Assembly: GCA_036395835.1 (NCBI GenBank) | Contig: DASWCW010000318.1 | Span: forward strand, 1-7,481 | Length of the DNA: 7,481 nt | Source: AP-16 sp036395835 | GTDB taxonomy: Bacteria > Pseudomonadota > Alphaproteobacteria > Rhizobiales > Xanthobacteraceae | Reading direction: 5' to 3' | The notes under the pieces: model-generated | Databases searched by the model: none | The model's input: the letters and a program-made list of their open reading frames with translations, nothing else | Told to the model about the DNA's origin: nothing | Part shown: positions 1 to 4,891 of the stretch, in pieces | Layout: each line of letters starts with the position of its first letter | How positions within the stretch are numbered: position 1 is the stretch's first letter | Program-made: the position numbers and the translations under genes

Positions 1-13
1 GCGGGAATCCGCC

Positions 14-19
14 TATATA
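14..19 (+). promoter_or_regulatory. candidate -10 box for the integrase gene
   Basis: TATATA lies about 95 bases before the integrase start, upstream of the repeat cluster at 41-95. Any -35 box would be at or beyond the left edge, so only half of the promoter can be seen. If it is real, transcription begins near position 25 and the repeats lie in the leader, where integrase or AlpA binding could repress expression. Confidence 0.25.
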
Positions 20-40
20 CGCTTTCTTTGCGGCCGATAG

Positions 41-95
41 GGGACGCAATGGGAAGCAACGGGAAGCGGCGGTTCGTTTCCCATAGTTGTTTCCC
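41..95. repeat. short direct and inverted repeats, probable integrase arm-type sites
   Basis: Three 10-base direct units start at 41, 51 and 61 (GGGACGCAAT, GGGAAGCAAC, GGGAAGCGGC). They are followed by two copies of GTTTCCC at 76-82 and 89-95, spaced 13 bases apart and in inverted orientation (GGGAAAC on the minus strand). The cluster sits directly upstream of the integrase ribosome-binding site. A matching set (GCTTCCC at 5664, GGGAAAC at 5675 and 5688, again 13 apart) recurs 5.6 kb away in the opposite orientation. Small repeated heptamers beside an integrase carrying an arm-binding domain are the expected form of arm-type attachment sites; this role is inferred. Confidence 0.55.
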
Positions 96-114
96 ACGGA
101 TGGGGGACCTTCTG

Positions 115-1398
115 ATGAAACTGACCGACAAGTCCGTCGCCAGGATCGAGCTGCCACCCGGCAAGGGCGACGCGATCTTCTTCGACGACGAGGTGACCGG
201 GCTCGGCGTGAGGCTGCGCGCCGGCTGTCGGCCAATCTGGATCTACCAGTACCGCGTCGGGGCGAAGCAGCGCCGCTACCAGATCGGCCCGGTCGCCAAG
301 CTCAAAGCGGCGATGGCCCGGGAGAAGGCGGAGGAGCTGCAGGCGCGGGTCGTGCTGGGCGAGGACCCGCAGGTCGTCAAGGCCGACGCGAAGGCCGAGA
401 GAATCAAAAAGGACGCCGCGGCCAAGCACACGGTTGGCGCGCTCATCGAGCTCTACATCGAGGACAAGGAGAAGGCCTTGAAGCTCGGGAAGCTGCGGCC
501 GAGCACCATCCGCGGGATTCGGCGGTACCTGCGCTCGCACTGGAAGCCACTGCACAGGCTCCAGGTGGACGACGTCGAGCGCAACCAGATCGCGGTCCAA
601 CTCAGGGCGATCGAGAAGAAGAGCGGGTCGACCGCCGCCAAGCACGCCCGTTCGGCGCTGCAGAGCTTCTTCGCTTGGGCGATGGCCCAGGGCTTTTCCC
701 GAGCCGATGCAAGCCCGGTGATCGGGACACTCGCGCCCGAGACTGCACCGCCGCGGGAGCGCGTGCTCACCAGGGAGGAACTCGGCGACGTCTGGAGAGC
801 CTGCGGCGACGACGACTTCGGCCGCGCCATGAGGCTGCTGATCTGCACCGGCTGCCGACGACAGGAAATCGGCTCGATGGCCTGGAGCGAGATCAGGGAC
901 GGCATCTGGACGATTCCCGCCGACCGAGCCAAGAACCGGCGCCAGCACTCGATCCCGCTCGTCGGCCTGGCGGCCGAGATCGTCGCCTCGGTGCCGAAGG
1001 TGGAAGGCCGCGACCTGCTCTTCGGGCTCGGGCCCAACGGCTTCCGGGGTTGGCACATAGCAGGCGAGGCGCTGCGGAAACGCATCGAGAAGCCCATGCC
1101 GCATTGGGTCGCCCATGACCTGCGGCGGTCCGTCGTGACGCACATGGCGGAGATCGGCATCGAACCGCACATCATCGAGGCCGTCGTGAACCACATCTCC
1201 GGCCACAAGGGCGGGGTCGCCGGGATCTACAACCGGGCCAAATACGGACCGCGCATCCGGCAGGCGCTCGATCGGTGGGACGCCGAGCTGCGCGCGATCG
1301 GTTGTTTCTTCTCCGAGCTTTCTGAGGATGCGGATAAGACGGGGGCCAATATCGAGGGCGGCCAGCGCAAGGTCGTCCCGTTGCACGTCGCGGTGTAA
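115..1398 (+). CDS. tyrosine-recombinase integrase (DUF4102/arm-binding type)
   Basis: This 427-residue site-specific recombinase would insert and excise the element at an attachment site. Residues 1-95 match the N-terminal arm-binding (DUF4102-like) domain, with the GLGVRLRAG segment, the aromatic run WIYQYRV and the AREKAEEL..GEDP helix. A SAM-like core-binding domain covers about 105-215 and the catalytic domain about 220-400. All catalytic residues are visible: Arg248 in TGCRRQEIG, Lys273 in AKNRRQH, His334 and Arg337 in HDLRR, His360 in NHISG and the nucleophile Tyr372 in GIYNRAKY. The start at 115 is chosen because GGGGGA at 102-107 lies 7 bases upstream; earlier in-frame starts (28, 49, 100) run through the repeat cluster. 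Length is normal and the gene appears intact. Family is certain; the integration target is not visible, and no tRNA gene lies in the window. Confidence 0.95.
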   Translation: MKLTDKSVARIELPPGKGDAIFFDDEVTGLGVRLRAGCRPIWIYQYRVGAKQRRYQIGPVAKLKAAMAREKAEELQARVVLGEDPQVVKADAKAERIKKDAAAKHTVGALIELYIEDKEKALKLGKLRPSTIRGIRRYLRSHWKPLHRLQVDDVERNQIAVQLRAIEKKSGSTAAKHARSALQSFFAWAMAQGFSRADASPVIGTLAPETAPPRERVLTREELGDVWRACGDDDFGRAMRLLICTGCRRQEIGSMAWSEIRDGIWTIPADRAKNRRQHSIPLVGLAAEIVASVPKVEGRDLLFGLGPNGFRGWHIAGEALRKRIEKPMPHWVAHDLRRSVVTHMAEIGIEPHIIEAVVNHISGHKGGVAGIYNRAKYGPRIRQALDRWDAELRAIGCFFSELSEDADKTGANIEGGQRKVVPLHVAV

Positions 1399-1416
1399 GG
1401 ACTCATCCGGCTGAGG

Positions 1417-1422
1417 TTGACA
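1417..1422 (+). promoter_or_regulatory. candidate -35 box upstream of the alpA-like gene
   Basis: A perfect TTGACA lies 19 bases after the integrase stop. No convincing -10 hexamer is found 16-18 bases downstream (sequence around 1439-1446 is CCAGCAAG), so the promoter is weak, needs an activator, or is fortuitous. Confidence 0.3.
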
Positions 1423-1456
1423 AACGAAAACGATTCCGCCAGCAAGAGACCGCACC

Positions 1457-1520
1457 CCCCCACACGGAAGAGCTGAAGAACGCGAAAGCAGGATTCCGCC
1501 TGCTCGCGCCCGTGTGGAGG
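1457..1520 (+). promoter_or_regulatory. structured leader that can mask the alpA ribosome-binding site
   Basis: CCACACGG at 1460-1467 is exactly complementary to CCGTGTGG at 1510-1517. After one C-A mismatch (1459/1518), CC at 1457-1458 can also pair with GG at 1519-1520, so the paired strand covers the whole GGAGG ribosome-binding site (1516-1520) of the next gene. Inside the loop a second hairpin forms: CGCG (1481-1484) with CGCG (1505-1508), and GCAGG (1488-1492) with CCTGC (1499-1503). The 9-mer GATTCCGCC occurs at 1432-1440 and again at 1492-1500. The pairing is read directly; a regulatory role is inferred. Confidence 0.5.
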
Positions 1521-1528
1521 TGTTGGCA

Positions 1529-1780
1529 ATGTCACCGCGATCGAAGAAGTCGAAGAAGTCTCCCCCGCCGCCCGTCCAGCTGCCGCTGCAGGACGACAAG
1601 GTCTACCCGATCCCGCCATTCTGCCGGGACGTCCTGGGCGTGAGCGTGGACACGTTCCGCCGGATCTGCCAGCGCGGCGAGGGCCCGCCGATCACCCGCC
1701 TTTCGAAGACGCGCATCGGCATCCGCGGCAGGCACGGCAAGGAATGGCTCGACGCCCGCGCCAAGGCGGCCGCGTCATGA
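1529..1780 (+). CDS. AlpA-like excisionase / small helix-turn-helix regulator
   Basis: This 83-residue basic protein starts at ATG 1529, with GGAGG at 1516-1520 and an 8-base spacing. Residues 1-17 are a lysine- and proline-rich tail (SKKSKKS, then PPPP) encoded partly by a GAAGAAGTC tandem duplication (1543-1560). Residues about 30-78 resemble the winged-helix AlpA/excisionase fold: FCRDVLGVSVDTFRRICQ as helix-turn-helix, GPPITRLSKTRIGI as the beta wing, and GKEWLDARAKA as the terminal helix. Such proteins bind DNA next to integrase sites, promote excision and often control int. Placement directly after int and in the same orientation supports this. The stop overlaps the next start (ATGA at 1777), indicating coupled translation. 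Family is assigned from pattern, not an alignment; a small MerR-like regulator is the alternative. Confidence 0.75.
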   Translation: MSPRSKKSKKSPPPPVQLPLQDDKVYPIPPFCRDVLGVSVDTFRRICQRGEGPPITRLSKTRIGIRGRHGKEWLDARAKAAAS

Positions 1781-2154
1781 CCACGCTGCCGATCAAGACC
1801 GACTCGCTCGCCGACCTGGCGAAGCGGATCAATACCGAGCATGCGGCCGTCGTGCGTGCCTTCCGGCGCGGGATCGAACGCGCGCTCGCGTGCGGCAATC
1901 TCCTGTGTGAAGCCAAGATGCGCTACGGTCGACATGGGAAATGGGCCGGCTGGCTCGCCAAGCACTGCCCTAATATCTCGCAGCGAACCGCGCAGCAGTA
2001 CATGCGGATTGCGGCGCACGCTGACGAGATTAAGGCAAAATGCGAACGGTTTCGCATTTGGCCATCAACGAGGCGCTGGATCTCATTGCCGAGCGGGCGA
2101 TCGCGCCGCCGACCTACACGGTCCCGGTCGAGGTCACGCACAAGACACTCGTGA
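1777..2154 (+). CDS. DUF3102-type protein, 5' part (frameshifted near 2037-2040)
   Basis: The ORF begins at the ATGA overlap with the alpA-like gene and reads 125 residues. Residues about 10-83 fit the DUF3102 pattern: LAKRINTEHAAVV, then the helix RGIERALACGNLLCEAK, then GKWAGWLAKHCPNISQRTAQQYMRIAAH. This helical domain is common in phage and plasmid proteins of unknown function, often near replication or partition genes. After residue 88 (..DEIKAK) the frame turns into an arginine- and serine-rich tail (SGRSRRRPTRSRSRSR), typical of out-of-frame GC-rich DNA. The natural continuation (TVSHLAINEALDLIAER) lies in the -1 frame from 2040. One extra A in the AAAA run at 2037-2040 would restore a 245-residue protein ending at 2513. 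The domain call is fair; function is unknown. Confidence 0.7.
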   Translation: MTTLPIKTDSLADLAKRINTEHAAVVRAFRRGIERALACGNLLCEAKMRYGRHGKWAGWLAKHCPNISQRTAQQYMRIAAHADEIKAKCERFRIWPSTRRWISLPSGRSRRRPTRSRSRSRTRHS

Positions 2155-2513
2155 TCACCACCCCTTACGCCAGCGTCGAGGCCAAGCCGCCGCAGCCCAC
2201 AACCTTCAAGTCCGTCAGCTATGTGCCACCGGCCGGCCGCGCGATCACCACGGGTGAGCTAGCCGACATTGCGACGCGCCAAGCTGCCGCCGACGTCATC
2301 GAAAGCCTCCTTCGGCTCGGCAGAGCTGCAGATCGATGCGACCTCGGTGCCATGGTCGAAGTCTTGTTGAACGACGCCGACAAGCTGGACCGGGTTCGCC
2401 GGGGGATCAGCTTCGCGATCCGGATCAAGGGCGCCCTCGACCAAGCCGGGGTTCGCGGGAATCCGCATCTCAAACTGATCGAGAGCGGGACGCCGCCCCC
2501 GGTCAAGGCGTAG
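2040..2513 (+). CDS. 3' part of the DUF3102-type gene (or a separately started ORF)
   Basis: This 157-residue frame carries the rest of the protein broken at 2037-2040. It opens with MRTVSHLAINEALDLIAERA, matching the sequence that usually follows the QRTAQ-YMRIA helix in DUF3102 proteins. It continues through a proline-rich linker (residues about 22-65) to a helical C-terminus (ADIATRQAAADVIESLLRL, then DLGAMVEVLLNDADKL, then RRGISFAIRIKGAL). ATG 2040 could in principle be used on its own, but no ribosome-binding site precedes it, the only upstream purine run (AAGGCAAAA) being too close. I therefore treat it as the second half of one gene. Function is unknown; the C-terminal half matches nothing I can name. 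Confidence 0.65.
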   Translation: MRTVSHLAINEALDLIAERAIAPPTYTVPVEVTHKTLVITTPYASVEAKPPQPTTFKSVSYVPPAGRAITTGELADIATRQAAADVIESLLRLGRAADRCDLGAMVEVLLNDADKLDRVRRGISFAIRIKGALDQAGVRGNPHLKLIESGTPPPVKA

Positions 2514-2564
2514 TGGCAAGCGAGGTTGCCAAACGCGGGAAGCCGCCATCAGGATGCCACTACA

Positions 2565-3062
2565 ATGTTCGTCCGGTTCCGAGCAACCCGCGAGCGACTC
2601 CAGGTGAGCCTGATCGAGACGCGCCGCGCCAACGGCACCGTCCGCCACGAGCATATCGCCAGCTTCGGCTCGATCGTGATGCCGCCCTCTATCGCCGACC
2701 GGATCCAGTTCTGGAACCGCCTGCACCAGCGCCTTGCCAAGTTGTCGAACCGGGTCGACGCGGAGAGGCAGGGCAAGGTCTTCACGGCGGTGCACGCGAG
2801 AATCCCCATGCCGACGATCGACGAGCAGCGCGCCCTGCAGCTCGACAACGCAAAGGCCGATGCGGGCTTCTGGACGGTTATCCGCGACGCGCACGGAGAG
2901 ATCGCGCAAGGCCACAAGGGTCTGATTGCCAGTGCTGAGCGCATCATCGCCAAGAGCGAAGCCGAGGCGGTTAGGCCGACGCCGAGGCTAAGGCCTCCCA
3001 GGAGCGCATCGAGCGGATCGAGAGGGGGGAGGAGGTCTCTGGCGGGCTCGGCAGGCCGATGA
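2565..3062 (+). CDS. hypothetical protein, 5' part (frameshifted near 2970-2975)
   Basis: This frame encodes 165 residues from ATG 2565, with AGGA at 2551-2554 ten bases upstream. The in-frame TTG at 2526 would add residues unlike the rest and is not preferred. The N-terminus (MFVRFRATRERLQVSLIETRR, then VRHEHIASFGSI) looks like a small beta domain. It is followed by helices (ADRIQFWNRLHQRLAKL, then PTIDEQRALQLDNAKADAGFW) and a coiled-coil-like stretch to about residue 136 (SAERIIAKSEAEAV). The tail after 2971 becomes arginine/serine/glycine-rich, while the -1 frame from 2975 continues the helix sensibly (ADAEAKASQERIERIERGEE). One extra A in TTAGG (2971-2975) would give a 235-residue protein ending at 3271. 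I recognise the style from alphaproteobacterial prophages but no function. Confidence 0.65.
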   Translation: MFVRFRATRERLQVSLIETRRANGTVRHEHIASFGSIVMPPSIADRIQFWNRLHQRLAKLSNRVDAERQGKVFTAVHARIPMPTIDEQRALQLDNAKADAGFWTVIRDAHGEIAQGHKGLIASAERIIAKSEAEAVRPTPRLRPPRSASSGSRGGRRSLAGSAGR

Positions 3063-3271
3063 CGTACGAGGAGATGGAGGCTCGCCTGCTCGCTCTCGGT
3101 TTGACCAAACAGGATATTCGCGACTGCGAGGAGACGCACGAGATCAGCGAGGCCGGCTTGTTCGACGTCCTGCTGGCTGAGATGCACAAGCGGCGCGAGG
3201 TCGCGGAGAAGGCGGCAAAGCGCCATGTTCTGCGGCAGAGCCGCGAGAGCAAGACCTGGGAGGCCGATTGA
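3059..3271 (+). CDS. 3' part of the 2565 gene (open in this frame from 2975)
   Basis: The ATG at 3059 overlaps the upstream stop (ATGA), so it could be read as a coupled 70-residue gene. The same frame is open and protein-like back to 2975, encoding an acidic and basic helix (EAKASQERIERIERGEEV, then SGGLGRP) that joins smoothly to the sequence before the frame break. It is therefore better seen as the C-terminus of the preceding gene. The segment MTYEEMEARLLALGLTKQDI resembles a short helical hairpin. It is followed by more charged helices (FDVLLAEMHKRREVAEKAAK). No catalytic or metal-binding motif is visible. It ends 5 bases before the next start. Confidence 0.6.
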   Translation: MTYEEMEARLLALGLTKQDIRDCEETHEISEAGLFDVLLAEMHKRREVAEKAAKRHVLRQSRESKTWEAD

Positions 3272-3275
3272 CCAG

Positions 3276-3467
3276 ATGCGTGATGATCATCTCAGGGAGC
3301 TCGAACAGCGCCGTACCAAGCTGGTCGACGACGCCGACAGGGTGTCGGACCTGATCGACTGCTTCCCCTCCGCCGAGGCGCGCCGCCTGCTCGATTGTTT
3401 GGTCCGCGAGATCGACCGCATCGACCGCGTGCTCGCGGCGGAGCGGCGCTCACCATCTGCGGCGTAG
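3276..3467 (+). CDS. small charged helical protein, hypothetical
   Basis: This 63-residue ORF starts at ATG 3276, 5 bases after the upstream stop, with GGGAGG at 3258-3263 (a loose 12-base spacing). Almost the whole chain is predicted helix with heptad-like hydrophobic spacing: LRELEQRRTKLVDDADRVSDLI, a short turn CFPSAEARR, then LLDCLVREIDRIDRVLAAE. A two-helix coiled coil that dimerises is plausible. It closes the plus-strand block before the promoter and hairpin leader at 3470. No family is recognised; GC at third positions and tight packing support its being a gene. Confidence 0.6.
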   Translation: MRDDHLRELEQRRTKLVDDADRVSDLIDCFPSAEARRLLDCLVREIDRIDRVLAAERRSPSAA

Positions 3468-3469
3468 TT

Positions 3470-3478
3470 TGCTATAAC
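3470..3478 (+). promoter_or_regulatory. extended -10 promoter for the replication-type gene
   Basis: TGCTATAAC fits the extended -10 form TGnTATAAT with one mismatch. It lies immediately after the 63-residue gene and just before the four-hairpin leader. The -35 region (about 3450-3455) is poor, as is common with extended -10 promoters. Transcription would start near 3485. Confidence 0.45.
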
Positions 3479-3490
3479 TGCGAATCAGAA

Positions 3491-3598
3491 CGGGCGCCGC
3501 TTGGGCGCCCGCTCGAAGATCGCACCGGGACGAGCGGTGCGGAGGAAGTCGCACCGGTACAAGCGGTGCGGAAGGGTCGATCACCTGAGCAGAGGTGA
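3491..3598 (+). promoter_or_regulatory. leader with four evenly spaced hairpins, the last masking the rep ribosome-binding site
   Basis: Four inverted repeats begin at 3491, 3521, 3550 and 3581, about 30 bases apart. Hairpin 1 pairs CGGGCGCC (3491-3498) with GGCGCCCG (3504-3511). Hairpins 2 and 3 are near-identical units with a period of 29: stem CGCACCG/CGGTGCG (3521-3541 and 3550-3570), with 7-base loops GGACGAG and GTACAAG. Hairpin 4 pairs TCACCT (3581-3586) with AGGTGA (3593-3598), the ribosome-binding site of the gene at 3604. The two copies keep their arms exactly and differ only in the loop, which fits either RNA hairpins or a tandem operator for a dimeric repressor. There is no T-tract, so simple termination is unlikely. 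Confidence 0.55.
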
Positions 3599-3603
3599 AA
3601 GAC

Positions 3604-4443
3604 ATGGCGAGTCGGACGATATTTGAACCGGCCGCCTTCCGCAACATCCCCCGCCGAGACCGATGCGACCAGGACCGCGCAAGCGCGCGGGGAAAGGTGC
3701 GCGTCATCATGGCGGTCACTCCTACCCTGCTCGACAAGTGGAACATCCTTCAGGCCATCGTCGCGGACACGCTCCCGGCCTCGGCCAAGGTGATTGCGGC
3801 GAGGCTGCTCGAGCACCGCAACGGCCATTCTGGCAGGTGCTTCCCGAGCATTCCGACGCTGGCCGCAGGCGTCGACATGAGCGATGACACCGCCCGCCGC
3901 GCGGTCCGCGCCCTCAAGCGCCGCGGGTGGATCTCCATTAGCCGCCGGGCAGGTCAGTCGCACCTCTTCGAGTTCGACTGGTCGAGGCTCGACCCCTCCA
4001 GAACCTGCGAGGCTACCCCTCATGAAAGTGCGAGGGGTACCCCTCCCGAAAGTGCTACCCGAATCCCTTTAAGGGAATCCCTTAAGAAGAATCCCAGGAA
4101 GAAGAGAGAGTCCGAGTCCAGCCTCCCCGCCCATAGAAGAGGAAGTTGTTTCAGGGAAAGAGGCGCCTCCGGCGGAAGGAAGCAAGAAGCCGAGGAAACC
4201 CAAGAAGACCCATCGCCCCTGGCAGCCAGGAACAGACTGGACCTCCGACGACGGGAAGATCGTCCCGGCAACGCTGACCGACCGCTGCCACCTCGCCAGC
4301 AAGAATCTTGGTGGTTGGCTCGAAGAGGCTGTCGACACCGACGGGTGGATGCGCCGCGACAAGGGAGAACGCGCCTGGCCGATGCTGCTCAAGGGCATCG
4401 CGACCATGTTGTCCAAACTCCAGGCCGAGGCCGTCGACAATAG
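3604..4443 (+). CDS. winged-helix replication-type protein, 5' part (frameshifted near 4125-4128)
   Basis: Starting at ATG 3604 (AGGTGA at 3593-3598), the frame gives 279 residues, of which about the first 174 look genuine. ATG 3709 is a possible alternative start, where the similarity to known proteins begins (MAVTPTLLDKWNILQAIVAD). Residues about 40-125 resemble a helix-turn-helix (HTH_36-like) domain found in phage and plasmid replication proteins: SAKVIAARLLEHRN, then CFPSIPTLAAGVDMSDDTARRAVRALKRRGWI, and the wing RRAGQSHLFEFDW. A linker of 8-residue repeats (TPHESARG, TPPESATR) follows. After 4128 the frame becomes arginine-rich and unnatural. Dropping one C from CCCC at 4125-4128 joins it to the frame ending at 4708, giving 367 residues. 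Role as replication initiator is inferred from domain and embedded repeats; a transcription regulator is the alternative. Confidence 0.65.
   Translation: MASRTIFEPAAFRNIPRRDRCDQDRASARGKVRVIMAVTPTLLDKWNILQAIVADTLPASAKVIAARLLEHRNGHSGRCFPSIPTLAAGVDMSDDTARRAVRALKRRGWISISRRAGQSHLFEFDWSRLDPSRTCEATPHESARGTPPESATRIPLRESLKKNPRKKRESESSLPAHRRGSCFRERGASGGRKQEAEETQEDPSPLAARNRLDLRRREDRPGNADRPLPPRQQESWWLARRGCRHRRVDAPRQGRTRLADAAQGHRDHVVQTPGRGRRQ
4014..4095. repeat. iterons and palindromes inside the rep-type gene, candidate replication origin
   Basis: TACCCCTC occurs at 4014-4021 and 4038-4045 (period 24). ACCCCTC at 4015-4021 is inverted against GAGGGGT at 4032-4038. The latter is the left half of a perfect 14-base palindrome, GAGGGGTACCCCTC (4032-4045). 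Then GAATCCC occurs three times at 4061, 4075 and 4089, with an exact period of 14 that is not a multiple of the codon length. The first two copies extend to GAATCCCTT. TTAAGGG (4069-4075) and CCCTTAA (4079-4085) form a 7-base stem with a 3-base loop. The repeats lie in the linker between the N-terminal DNA-binding domain and the C-terminal part, as in phage lambda O. Origin function is inferred. Confidence 0.5.
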
Positions 4444-4708
4444 ACCGCGGGAGGAGGTGATCCGCCTCAAGCCCTGGACCAAGCTGCGCCGCGACAGCCC
4501 GGAACTGGCGCAGATGATCTGGAAGTTGTTCGAGCAGGACATGCGGGACTACGGCCATAGCAAAGAATACTACCGCAACGGCGACGCGCTGCCCGGCCAC
4601 GGCCTCCCTCCCCATGTCCGCACAGCGGTGCGGGAGGAAGCCCTGCAGGACGACCAGCGGGGGGAGCGCTACCGCAAGCGCCTCCGCATGCCCGGGGGCG
4701 GCCGATGA
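4130..4708 (+). CDS. 3' part of the replication-type gene
   Basis: This frame has no stop from 4073 to 4705 but no good start before ATG 4349, and it continues the gene broken at 4125-4128. It encodes an acidic then lysine-rich linker (PIEEEVVSGKEAPPAEG, then SKKPRKPKKTHRPW). A conserved-looking domain follows: TDRCHLASKNLGGWLEEAV, MLLKGIATMLSKLQAEA, IRLKPWTKLRRDSPELAQM, and WKLFEQDMRDYG. It ends with a charged tail and MPGGGR. If translated alone from 4349 it would be 119 residues, but no ribosome-binding site precedes that ATG. In replication initiators the C-terminal part usually recruits the helicase; no specific motif allows that claim here. Confidence 0.6.
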   Translation, partial: PIEEEVVSGKEAPPAEGSKKPRKPKKTHRPWQPGTDWTSDDGKIVPATLTDRCHLASKNLGGWLEEAVDTDGWMRRDKGERAWPMLLKGIATMLSKLQAEAVDNRPREEVIRLKPWTKLRRDSPELAQMIWKLFEQDMRDYGHSKEYYRNGDALPGHGLPPHVRTAVREEALQDDQRGERYRKRLRMPGGGR

Positions 4709-4755
4709 TCTGCCCAAGCTCGACCCTAAAAACCACCAACCTCCCCTCCTCCTCG

Positions 4756-4820
4756 CGCGGGGTCTCCCCGCGGCCACCGCGGGAGGCCCGCGGATAAGCC
4801 GGGCGGCTAAGCGAGCCGCC
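4756..4820. terminator. cluster of overlapping GC-rich hairpins between convergent genes
   Basis: Three mutually exclusive 7-base stems, each with a 3-base loop, overlap in a chain: CGCGGGG-TCT-CCCCGCG (4756-4772), CCCGCGG-CCA-CCGCGGG (4767-4783) and CCGCGGG-AGG-CCCGCGG (4777-4793). A separate stem GGCGGCT/AGCCGCC with loop AAGCG follows (4802-4820). The cluster lies in the 183-base gap between the rep-type gene and the convergent exported-protein gene, where a two-way transcription stop would be useful. No run of T follows on either strand, so it is not a standard intrinsic terminator. Confidence 0.4.
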
Positions 4821-4891
4821 GCGCGGTCGCCACCAACCGGAATGGCGCGGCGCACTTCCGATCCCGGTATTCCCGCAAAAACCAGGCGCCG

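Noticed and set aside
1..40. tRNA 3' end as integration site at the left edge
   Set aside because: No T-arm or CCA-like pattern can be read in these bases; the window may simply start inside the element.
13..1599. 528-residue minus-strand ORF opposite the integrase
   Set aside because: It is the antisense shadow of a high-GC gene; the plus frame has all recombinase catalytic residues and the minus product has no sensible domain.
2037..2043. Programmed -1 frameshift site in the DUF3102-type gene
   Set aside because: Only an A-AAA slip is available, with no X-XXY-YYZ heptamer and no clear downstream stimulatory stem; two neighbouring genes have unrelated breaks, so mutation or sequencing error is more likely.
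3521..3570. CRISPR array
   Set aside because: There are only two 29-base units, they adjoin each other with no unique spacers, and there are no cas genes.
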